From positions 925,167 to 989,166 of the forward strand of contig NW_024468513.1 in assembly GCF_001632365.1 (NCBI RefSeq): 64,000 bases of DNA. Reading direction: 5' to 3'. Shown in pieces: positions 12,566 to 23,043 of the stretch. Position numbers and translations under genes: made by a program. The notes under the pieces are model-generated. The model was given only the letters and a program-made list of their open reading frames with translations. It had not been told where the DNA came from and did no database searches. Numbering within the stretch: position 1 is the stretch's first letter; each line of letters opens with the position of its first letter. Source of the stretch: Laetiporus sulphureus 93-53. Lineage: Eukaryota; Basidiomycota; Agaricomycetes; Polyporales; Laetiporaceae.

Positions 12566-13768
12566 ACGGACGCATATGATGCACTTGCTAGCTACATTTA
12601 CGGACGACCCGTGCGAGCCCAGGACACTCCGCCTCCTGGCTCATGCACCCACGTTCTTGATGAACCTCACGCTCGCTCCGTCGGACTCGGCCCCTACTTC
12701 ATGTTGTCATTCTCACGCTTCGAGCTCGCACGATTGTTCCGGACACGGACCCTGGCAGTGAAAGTATCGACGCTAGTATATCTGACACATATTTCGCTAT
12801 GGACTTGTTTGTCTCTGCTTTTTTTCGTTGCTGATCCCGTTTGTTCCGCATGCACGGACCCCGGACTTGGCGGAGCTCCCCCTTCCGGTTCTCGCTGACG
12901 ATGCGCAATGACTACCCATCTACAACCTAATTACCCCCTTTTCCCCCCTCTGCTTCGCCGTCTGCTCTCCTGTTGGGCTATGAGTCGGACGGACCATGGA
13001 CCACTGCGTTTCGCTTTTGTTGTGTTTTTGCTTTCTCTTACGGACACTCGCGCCTCGGACACTCTTCTGCCGCTGCTACTACCCTCGGACTCTCGCTCGC
13101 GCACGGACTCGCACTGTACCCTTAGTACTTACCCATTTGTTGCACTGTTACCATATACTCTTCACGGCAGATTCGGCGCTCGTACTTTACCACGGACTAC
13201 TGTAGAACTAGACACTCGGGTACCTTTTTAGGGCTAATGTCGTTGCAACTGACGTTTGAACAATTCAAATATACAGGAGACATAACCACCGCTCCGATCG
13301 GAAATTTTTTTGGCTGAGATTGGGGCGCCCGAGGTGATGTATGGTATGGGAGGGTGAGGGGGATTGTCACTACTGCTGGAGGTGCGTGCGTGTTGCACGG
13401 TGCCTCCGGCGACTGAAGCTCGCTCCTATCCTTCACGTTGCGCACTCGGCACGACGGCTGGGGTCCACAAGCGAGACAAATTCGAAATTGGGCGGGAGGG
13501 GTTTCTGCATCTCGTCTGATCCGGGGTCATCGACGCCAAATTAACGCGAAGGGTACTCGTGCATTGATGTCATTTGGGCGCGCACATGCACGCGTAACGA
13601 CTGTTTAGGGATGTGCGACCGACGTCTTTGGCTCCACTTTCGCGCGATCGAGCCGGTCCTGCCAATCAGCGTGAGGAGAAAAAGATGTACTTGGGGCAGA
13701 TGACACTTTTAGGCCAAGGCGCGAGTGATTCGCGCTGCAGCTGACGTTGTGAAGGGTGGATGTAGGCG
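12566..13768. other. intergenic, pyrimidine-rich
   Basis: No gene seen. 12,900-13,230 is rich in C and T with scattered CGGAC words. This is probably the shared 3' flank of the transcription factor and the OB-fold gene, which converge here. Confidence 0.5.
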
Positions 13769-14933
13769 CTACGATGTAGCGTCGATGGTGGCGTTGAGGC
13801 CTGCCATGGCTTCGAACCACTTGACGACGGCCGCGACCTTGCGGACGGCAGCGTCGCTGAAGCCCAGCCGAAGGTCAGGGCGCAGGCGGCTGTCCTCTGC
13901 CATGTTTGGCATGGTGCGATAGCAGATCTCGAGTCTGGACTTTAGATGGGGCGACGCTGTGAAGGAGACGGGGGCGGCGTTGCGCGCGGTGACGTTATCA
14001 GCATCGCTGCCCCAGCTGGCCAGAACGTCTGTGAGATCGAGAGTGAGATCGGTATAGAGAATCCGGGGATCGTGGAGAGATAGATGGGATGGGTTTACGG
14101 ACTCACTCTCGAGGAGGAGGACGTCTCCGCGCTTGACGCCGGGGGAGGTGAGCTCGGGGATGGAGCCGCCCCAGCTCTCGGCGACTTCGCGCCATGCGGT
14201 GAGCTTGCATATCGTGCCGTCGTCGTCGCCTAAAATCAGTTTGAGAAGCGAGACGTCCTTGCCTGCGTCGACGCCACGCTTGATCCTGATGGTATCCGGC
14301 CCGTCGAGCTCAAGTACTGCCGCTAGCACCGTGACCTTGCGGCTGTCCTTTCCTGCGTTGGGTTGGCGCTTCTGGGCGTGCGCCTCGGCTATGAGGGATG
14401 AGAGTGGGGTGAGAGCGTGCAGGCTGAAGTGGAAGGCGGGGAAACGAGAGATGGAGGACGCGTCGGAGTAAATGTACGACGTTTTGTCCTGTGTGTCTTG
14501 TGTTTGAAATTGGGAGCGTGGCCTTGACGCACTGGCGGTCGGGCGGAGAAATGAGGTTCCGGTCCTCGAGGCGAATTGGCTTCCCGTCGTGTCGACGGCA
14601 GTGGGCGACCAGGTGATGAAGGTCGTTTTCTCTGTACAGGCTGCGTCTGTCAGATCAAACGCCCGGGAGATAAAACACAATCGTACCCTGCAGCTCACTG
14701 GGATCGAGATCTCCGCCGCCGTGGACGTCTTCCTCGGAATGGTCATCAAAGATGATGTTCTGATATAGCAGGGAAATTCTACGGCTCGCTGCCTCAAACG
14801 TAGCGGGAGGGAGTCCGTAGTACGGTATCGGTGAAGTTGAAGTTGAGCAGGTTCGCCATCGATATGGAGGAGTCGACGTTGCGATGTCGTGAACAGACGG
14901 GGCTCCAGTAAAGACTCGGTATGATTTGACCAT
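13769..14933 (-). CDS. OB-fold protein, Shieldin-2-like (tentative)
   Basis: Exons 14687-14933, 14107-14631 and 13769-14028 join to about 343 residues. The first intron (GTACGA to TACAG) shifts phase and is required. The second, 78 nt (GTGAGT to CACAG), is a multiple of three but has such strong sites that I take it as real. The start is the ATG at 14933 (MVKSYRVFTGAP). The middle carries a beta-rich OB-like core: KVTVLAAVLELDGPD, LLKLILGDDDGTICKLTAWREVAE and GDVLLLENVLASW. This pattern resembles basidiomycete proteins assigned to the first OB fold of Shieldin subunit 2, a single-strand DNA-binding factor of double-strand-break repair. That name is recognition from memory, not proof; a replication-protein-A-like OB protein is the alternative. 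N-terminal 150 residues: Ser/Thr-rich and probably disordered. Confidence 0.75.
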
Positions 14934-15264
14934 GATGAACGCTTTCTGGACCGCTGGCTCCACCAATTCTGGTCCTAGAACGGCGTGTCACCCGTCGTCG
15001 ATCGTACAGAAGAGATTCTATGCTGTTCATTCTCACGTAACAGTTCTAGAAATGAGTAGTGGAACGGGACTAGTAGCTCCATCTAAAGTTCATGGAAACG
15101 GTAGCATACATTTGGCGGAACATAAGTTTGATGTCAATTTAGAGTCGTGGGCCTGGGCTTGTGAGGTTGAACCTTACCTTCCCGAGTATGCACCTTGAGG
15201 AATTGAGCGGTCTCGAATAACAGAACGGTAGTTGTTTGTGTAAGCCTAGAGCGCTGAGCAGAGA

Positions 15265-15529
15265 CCTTTTAACACAGCAAAGAAAGTACCGATTCTGGTT
15301 GCGGAAAAGGTGTTAGAATCCAATTTTAATAATCCGGCCTTTCCCATTAAGGGAATGTTTTTGGGGAAAGGCTTAGAAAAGCGCCTTTCCTGGACAAGAA
15401 CTTGCGCGAAACAGCCACAATTGGCTCAGAAAATGATAGGATGTTGCAGCAGGGTAAAGCAAAAGAAAAACAATCATTTTCCACACCTTTCTCGCTGTAG
15501 GAATCGGTACTTTCTTTGCAGTGTAAGGA
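15265..15529. repeat. palindromic repeat, copy A (MITE-like)
   Basis: The ends are inverted copies of each other. GCAAAGAAAGTACCGATTC at 15277-15295 is matched base for base by its reverse complement at 15501-15519, and weaker pairing continues outward to CCTT/AAGG at 15265 and 15529. The inside is non-coding. The length of about 265 bp and the structure fit a miniature inverted-repeat transposable element. No clear target-site duplication was found. Confidence 0.75.
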
Positions 15530-15768
15530 AATTCAATTGTGTGCGCTTGCCTTGTTCAGATTTGATCTTTACAGCAGGAAAATCTAGAAACCTGGCCATC
15601 GGTGGCACGATATTGTATAATGGCCTTCATGACTATTCTCCAATCTCGAACAGCGAGCATAATTCTCCCATTGGAAATCAGTGAAAATACAGTGAGGAGA
15701 TAAAGTCCTGCCCTAAAAACACTTCATGATCTTGTTCTATATAAAATGAGATGCCGAACATCTGTGTA

Positions 15769-16030
15769 TAGCAATCTATTCAGAGTAACGATTTTTGTTG
15801 CACAAAAGGTGTTGGAATTGGAGTGAGCAATTCAGCTTTCTTATCAAGTGAATAACTTCAGGAAGAGGCTTGGAAAAGGCCCATTTCACACCTTTTCTGG
15901 AGAATGGTTTGTGCCAAACTGCCTTTATTGACTCAGAAAGTGCCAACACATAATGCAGCATGTTGCAGCAGAAGAAAGTCAAACAAAAACCACAATAAGC
16001 TTTCTCATTGGTGCTTTCTTTGCAATGCTG
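15769..16030. repeat. palindromic repeat, diverged copy B
   Basis: A second, older-looking copy of the element at 15265-15529 in the same orientation. Shared landmarks in order are AAAAGGTGTTRGAAT near the left end, CTTRGAAAAG, GGCTCAGAAA versus GACTCAGAAA, the word ATGTTGCAGCAG, and GCTTTCTTTGCA versus TACTTTCTTTGCA at the right end. The left arm is badly eroded. Confidence 0.6.
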
Positions 16031-16638
16031 ATGACAGAATAATTTCTTTGCTTAGGATTTCTCCTGAGCAAGTTTTCTTATTATTCCTTGGTCAATGTTT
16101 TTGTCATAGATTGACATGCTGTGACACCCATATATAGTTGGAACCAATACTAAGCATGAGCTGACATTTTGGCAAAATGACTAAAAGTGAGGTTTGCAGA
16201 TGAAAGGTTCCAAATCTGTGACACAGACATTGGCAGTACATCTATGCAATGAGAGCTCATTTAATGGTGGATAGGACTTCAAACATGCTGTACAACTATG
16301 TGAAAGATGTTTCAATATCCATTGTAGCAGATGCAAGCAAAAACAAGCAAGACCGAAGAGAAATAAGGCCAGCATATAACTCAAGCCTTCTGCTTTACTT
16401 CAATAATGACATGATCCTTGTGAGGATATTGGAGTATGTAATGTTGTCCGAAGATGTTTAGGGAAAAGTCAGACTGGCAGCCAGTGGCGCCACGTGCATG
16501 CCGCATTACTGTAGATGGAAGTGGACGCACGGACGACATCAGTTAAGTGCTAATCTTGTTTAGATTAGCCACTACTGCTTGTGATCTCCACGGTGTTAGT
16601 CGAAGATCAAGTGTGAAAGTTTGTGCGTACCCTGGCAG

Positions 16639-17502
16639 TACAGTCATCAACCGGTCAATGAGACGAAGTTGACTAGCTCGCCCAAATTGTCTCCATCTGC
16701 CCTCTGCTTTGGCATTTATGTCGATATGCCATCCATGGTACTGTACACCAAAAATGAGGGGAATATGATGAGTGGTGGGTTCGTCAGCTTTCAATCTCAT
16801 TGAATTTTATGTGGGTGTGAAACTGAAACCTCACAGTCTATGATTTTCCATGCTTCTGCATCTGCATTATGCTACCAGTTATGAGTCTCATATTAAAGCT
16901 TACCTTATTAGCTACATGTCCCCCCAATTTTGAAAGCAGTAGAAAAGGAAATGGGTGATGAACAGACAGAATGAGCACGACACTGCATATGAGAGCCTTG
17001 ATCATGAGATGCGGTAGCCCTCTGTTATGTCACACTATTTCCATATTTGGCAGAGGGCTGAGTTTGACTTCACAGTCAAGAAGTCTGCATTGAGAGGCAA
17101 AACTTAATAAAACTAAGCAAGAGCATCAGAGGCCAGCATGTAGAAAGCCAGGATTCAAAGGCCTTGGTTCAGAGAAAGTAATACTGAGGCTAATTGCAAT
17201 AAAAATGGGTGAAAGATAGTGGAGAATGTGAGTGAGACGCATCAATTATTTATTTCCAAATATGGTAGGAACAAGCGTGATGTGACCATGTCTCAAGGAG
17301 TGAATTTAGATTGATAAGGACTGCGACACTGATCCACTCCCCATGCCCCCTGTTCACACTCGATAAGAGTTACAACTACATAATCATAATGTATCTGTAC
17401 TGTCTGAACTGTAAGTGAAGTCCGATCTCATTCTTATATGAAAATCCTCCTGCTAGAGTCTTAACACGATTTGAGCGTCTCATTGACCGGTTGATGACTG
17501 TA
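16639..17502. mobile_element. Tc1/mariner-like non-autonomous element
   Basis: The 28-mer GTACAGTCATC...AATGAGACG at 16638-16665 is repeated as a perfect reverse complement at 17476-17503. Reading the element as 16641-17500, it begins CAGTCATC, ends GATGACTG and has TA on both sides. CAGT termini with a TA target duplication are the hallmark of the Tc1/mariner superfamily. Length is 860 bp. No transposase frame or DDE-type region survives, so it must have been moved by an enzyme from elsewhere. The perfect arms suggest recent insertion or conversion; the interior is A/T-rich and non-coding. Confidence 0.75.
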
Positions 17503-18296
17503 CTTACTGGTTTCTCGTGCAAAACGCCTGATTACTAAGCAGGCGGACGAGCCAGGTCGCGCCACATGCGCCGCATCAGGCCGCATCTTCCCCTCTTCGG
17601 CCCCTCGCTTGCTACTCGCTTCATAGCTTGTGAACACCGCCTGGCCGCTCACAAACCGAACTTGTGAACACATTTTCGACCGCGCAGTGCTCTTGATCTT
17701 TATTTGCGCACCTCGGCCGAACCCTCCCAACCCTCGTCGTAGCTAGTACTCATAGTTTTTGTTAGTCACGCCCCTATATCTCTGCCGCCGTTGATCTTAC
17801 AAAGCAGCTTGCACGACTTGAGACTACAGTGTTCCTTTTTTTCTAGTGCCCTCTAAGTCTCCCATCGGGAGTCGGGACGCGAGTGAACCTGCAACAATTA
17901 ACGGCGCTTTGGAGATCCGAGTGGAATTGGCATTGTAGCTGCGCGGTCGCCTCGTGTTTGCTGAAATCGTTGCCTGTTGTACATGGCACAGAAGAGCAGG
18001 CACATCTAGCGCTTTCCTCAAAATGTAAGTAAATTGACACGTTGGATGGGCAGCGTAGCGCTCACCTTACTTCTATCGTGATGCTATGCGGCGGATCTTC
18101 GCAATCCAAGTCGGACGCCGTCATCGACTCTTCAAGTCTCCTATCGACAAACGCGCCTTCATCTTTTTCTAGAGCTGTCGCGTTACGGCTTGTAGCAAAA
18201 CATATACAGCCGGCCCTTGCTTCGGAACTGGAGTAAGCGCAAAACATCACCCGGGTCCTGAGGAACACTAGGAACACTAGGACGGCGACAGAGGTT

Positions 18297-21200
18297 ATGG
18301 CACCTGACTTCTTGAACGCCATTTCAGGAGCGCCTTCGGCGCGCCTTTCTCGGCAAGAATGGACCGATGAAGCACCGAATATGTTCGGGTCTCCAGAGCA
18401 GCTTCCCAGCTCTACCCCACTATCTCAGACTTTCCCGGTACACCACTCGTTCTCCCTCGAATCAGTCGGCAGCGTGTCAAGGCCCAGATCTTCCTTCGTC
18501 GCGCCAAGCAGATTATCAGACGCCTTCTCCCGGATGCACGGCATCGCTACAAGTTCGAGTCGGCAGACGCAGTACGAACGTCCGACAGCTCGTGAATGGA
18601 GCGTGTTTGGTGAACTCTACGATCGCGAAGGCCGATTGAGAGAGTCCACGTCCTTTTCGTCCCTCCGTGCGAAGCGCAGTATGGACCGCGACAGTATGAA
18701 CCAGTGGCGCGCTCAGTCTGGACGCACCTTCCGTTCACCGTCGCAGCAGCGTCAGTCTGTTGCCGAAGAAATCGTACATTCTCCGGTGGACGACACACGT
18801 CTCCTTCAGTCGCCTGCAGGTACTGCTGTGCCAGAAGAGGACACCACATCTGGAGCTACACGCTCTCTAACAGAGTCCTCCACCTCCGAATCCATCGCAT
18901 CTGATTCTAGTCATCCGGAACCACAAAGACGTTGGCCGTCATTCCCAAAATTGCCAACGTTATCACCTCTTGCTCGCAACATCCTCAAATGCTCCATCGC
19001 ATATTTCATAGCATCCCTATTCACCTTTTCACCGTATCTTTCGATGTTCATTGCCGATCTCACCAACTATGGCTCGGGCGAGTCAACGCCCTCACCTTCC
19101 GGCCATATGGTAGCCACAGTGTGCGTAAGTCATTGTTGTGACAGAAACTACGCTCATCGATCCTTCGATGCGATATGTTGACGTTACAGTGCCGTATATT
19201 ACAATCCCGCAAAAACGCTCGGCGCCATGGTGGAAGCTGACTTGTACTGCACGATGGGCCTCCTCTTCGCAGCATTCGTCTCCCTGGGCAGTATGACTAT
19301 GTTTTGGTTCTTTGAAGTACGCCGAGGCTGGGAATGGCTAGCGGATTCTCTGGTTTTGCTATGGATCGGACTAGGCATGTCGGGTGTAGCATGGATGAAG
19401 CTATGGATGGCGAAGCCAGCGTTCAATACTGGTACGTCTCAAACGCTATGGGTAATCTGATCTCTCTACTGACGGTCCCTACATCAGCTTGCAGCATGAC
19501 GGCTATCATCCTCTTCATCGTGTAAGTGGCATTCTCAGAGCTGTCTTCGCGAGACTGATGCGTACAAGTGTTGTCAAAGAAGGCGGAGTGCAGACCCTGC
19601 TCCAGGTGTCCTTCATCGTACTATGCGGCGCGATAATTTCCAACACTATATGCGCGTTCCTCTGGCCGCAGCGTGCAACAAAGAACTTGCAAGACTCCAT
19701 GACGCGAACGCTGCAGTCATTTTCCACGCTTTTGCAGATGCTCACGGAGACGTTTCTCCTCGAGGAGCCGCTGCACCACCTTAGCGGCGAGAAGTTGCAG
19801 AAGGCGGCAGAGAGCCACCAGGCGAGCTTCACGAGCCTCAAGAAACACTTTGTGGATGCTCAGTCCGAATGGATGTTCGGGGGACCGAAGAAAGCGCGCG
19901 GGAACGAGGCGCATGACATCCGAGAAAGCGCTGGACAAGCGTATGAAGATGCAATCGGCAGCCTCAACAGACTTGGGCAACATCTCAATGGTCTTCGAAG
20001 CGGCACCACCTTACAGTCCGAGCTGATCAAGGCCGAGAGCGATGGGCGGGTGGTACTGAAGAATCGGTCCGTGAAGCCGCGCAAGTCTTCTCGCATCCTT
20101 GAAGGCCTCGCTGTGGATGGTCAATACAAAGAGGAAGCTCTTTCTGCTGTGCCCGAGGGCGATGAGGAGGCTGCTATCCTGCAAGCTGCAGCTACAATGT
20201 TCGGCGACTTGATGGACGATCTCGGGCCTCCTCTCAAAGCGCTATCTGTATGTGCAATGAGCTTTAGACCATCTGCCTGCTGATGTGTTATGTCGCGTTA
20301 GGCAACCTGTACGACGACGCTCAAGCGCTTGCGCGAAGCTGTCGCCCAGCCGAGCGCTGCTGCTCCAGGTGGCCCCGTTCAGCCACTCGAGTTCCAACAG
20401 CTCATGGACAACATCCAACGTGCCTTGTATACGTTCGAGAGCACATCAAATCATGCTGTTATGCGCCTTTACAGGAGCCACAACATGTCAGGCTTACAGT
20501 CCAGGGACTCTTATAGTGCGGTGTCGGATGACAACCAGCTTCTCACGGGGGGTGACGGGGAGAGCGTCTTCCTGGTGTACTTGTGAGTCATTGAGACATT
20601 GCTTGCAGCCACTATGAACGGCAGGGTAGCTGACGTGGCTTGTTGCCAGTTTCATATTCACGTTGCAGGAATTCGCGAAGGAGCTTATCTCCCTTGTGGA
20701 TGCCTTACAGCGATTATATGTCGCTGAGAAGGCGAGAAAGGCACGGCAAAGTTGGTGGGGACGTTTGAGTGGCATGTTCACGAGAACATCATGGCGGCGT
20801 ACCCGAGAGAGACAGCCCACTAACCTCCGCAACCGCATTTGTGGGTCTTCCCGAGCCTGCCGCATGAGAACCGCGTGTTAATGAATGTTGACTAGCTGCA
20901 TACTTTCTACCAGAGAGCCGCAACAATAACGTGTCCTTCCCGAAGATCAGACCTCATGCACCGAACACCATCCAGACCCCAGCGCCGGCAGACCTCACGA
21001 CCGTCGGCAGAATCAAGCGTGCGTTCTGGGAGCTCGGAGCGCGACTCATGGAGCCAGATGTCAAGCACGCCTTTAAGTCTGGCATGGCGACGGCAATCCT
21101 TGCTGCACCGGCTTTCATCGATTCGACACGGCCGTGGTTCGTACACTACCGTGGAGAGTGGGCCTTGATCTCGGTGAGTGCGCCTATGCCCTGACTATGA

Positions 21201-22814
21201 TGAGCAACGGTTTGAAGATTACACCATTTAGTTCTTCGTAGTCATCTCTCCCACAATCGGAGCTGTAAGTTCAAGTGAGACATGAGGCTTTCAATTGCAG
21301 CTGATGTCATGTCTTGACAACAGACAAACTTCCTTGCTATGCATCGGGTCTTAGGGACGCTGTGAGTGAGAGAATCGGTCGTCCTTGCTTGATTTCTGAG
21401 ATATGATGCGGTTTAGGTTGGGTGCTACGACTGCCGCGTGCATCTGGACCATATTTCCCGAGAATCCGTACGCCCTGTCGATCTTCGGATTCTTGTTTTC
21501 CATTCCCTGCTTCTATTACATCGTCTCCAAGCCCCAATACGCCACCTCAGGAAGATTTGTCCTACTAACCTACAATTTGACGTGTCTTTACTGGTATGTT
21601 CGAATCGTGATCGATCATGAAGCAATGTCAGCTGATGTATCATGCGCCGTTGTAGCTACAACCTTAGGCAGAAGGACATTTTAGTGACCGAGGTCGCATT
21701 TCATCGTGCGCTTGCTGTCATCGTCGGTGTAATCTGGGCTGCAATCGTTTCGCGATATTGGTGGCCGACTGAGGCGCGACGTGCGCTTGGCAAGGCTCTT
21801 GGGGAGTGGGTGCCCTCTCTAAGTCTGTTTGTTCGTTTCGTTCCAATTCACCACATCGTACAGATTTTGCCTTAACATGGGCTGGCTATATACGCGTTTG
21901 GTAGCATTCAATTCCTTTGCAGAGCCTGAGCAGTATCTCAGTCACGATGAAGATGAGACTGATGAGAGGATGAGGCTGCTACGACCGACGGACAACCAGA
22001 ATTTGATGGATTCCATCCATCACTTCATGGCCATGTCAGTGATCGCTTCCAGTCTCTCAGAAAATGCTTGACGAATCATGTTTTGCAGGGAACTGCATCT
22101 GCAAATCAAGCTGATCGAGCTTCAAGGTTTGTTGTCACAAGCTCAGCACGAGCCTCGCTTGAAGGGGCCTTTCCCTGTGGGACTGTATCGGTCCATCCTC
22201 ACCAGCTTGCAAACTATACTTGATAAACTGCACAGCATGCGGTGTGTGACATCTCGCGAGGAATGGTAAGCTGTTATGTTATCCTCCCATTCTTGATGCT
22301 TACGATCCCTCATCAGGCATACGGTATCGTCGACTGCTACCGACTTTTGAGTGCAGCAAACTGATTGATGAATATAGACCGTTCGTCGAGACTTCATCTT
22401 GCCTGTGAACAAGGAGAGACGAGAGATGGTTGGCAACATCATTCTCTACTTCTCAACCTTGGCTGCAGCCTTCAGACTGAAGTCGCCGCTGCCGCCGTAT
22501 CTTCCTCCCGCAGAAGAAGCGCGTCAGCGTCTCGTAAGTGTCCTTTCTCAATCGTGGGTATATGATGCGATAATCTTCTTCAGGTTGATGCTATAAGAAA
22601 GCTGGACGTTGTCAAGAACCGAGACGTCAGGGGGTCAAGACAACTGCTATTCTTCGCGTACGCTCTCACAATGAAAGGCGTCATTCATGAACTCGATTAC
22701 CTCGGCCATACATTGCAGGACGCCTTCGGTGTCATTGGAGAGTCCAGAGAGGAGTTTGAGGCGTTATTCAGGGAGGCCGCGACAGATACGCCAGACGCCT
22801 CCCGCGCTGTCTGA
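18297..22814 (+). CDS. FUSC/DUF2421 multi-spanning membrane protein (BRE4-like)
   Basis: A large fungal membrane protein of the aromatic acid exporter/FUSC type, related to the yeast brefeldin-A-sensitivity protein Bre4; transport of aromatic or amphipathic anions is inferred for the family. The start is the ATG at 18297 (MAPDFLNAISGAP). About 225 residues of Ser-rich cytosolic N-terminus come first, then a first helix block (LKCSIAYFIASLFTF, LYCTMGLLFAAFVSLG, LVLLWIGLGMSG), and a hydrophilic middle with heptad-like helices (LQDSMTRTLQSFSTLLQML). A second FUSC block follows (HAFKSGMATAILAAPAF, WALISFFVVISPTIGATTNF, IWTIFPENPYALSIFGFLF, ALAVIVGVIWAAIV), then a helical C-terminal DUF2421 region ending DASRAV. 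At least twelve short introns are needed, several inside helices. A small tandem (GGAACACTA twice) sits just before the start. It converges with the API5 gene, leaving 229 bp between their stops. Confidence 0.85.
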
Positions 22815-23043
22815 GGAGCTTGCTTGTATTTCGTATCCTGTGTATTGCTGTGGCGTGTAGGATCCGACTTGGAATGTCTGTATCATATCATTCACCCTGC
22901 GCTTCGATACCTCTTTCCAGTGATATACCAATGTCGCGTCTTGAACGAATGACGAGGCGATATGTTCTTGTCCCTAATTACGCAACATACGATGGAACCT
23001 ATTACAAGCTATTACAGCTATGGCATCCATCCCTTCATGACCA

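Larger units (their letters stand above)
15190..17460. other. A/T-rich island without genes
   Basis: Base composition changes visibly from the G/C-rich neighbouring genes to A/T-rich DNA with long runs of A and T. No frame above about 120 codons and no splice-joined gene is seen. The island holds two related palindromic repeats and one element with long terminal inverted repeats, so it looks like a nest of non-autonomous transposons. Confidence 0.75.
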
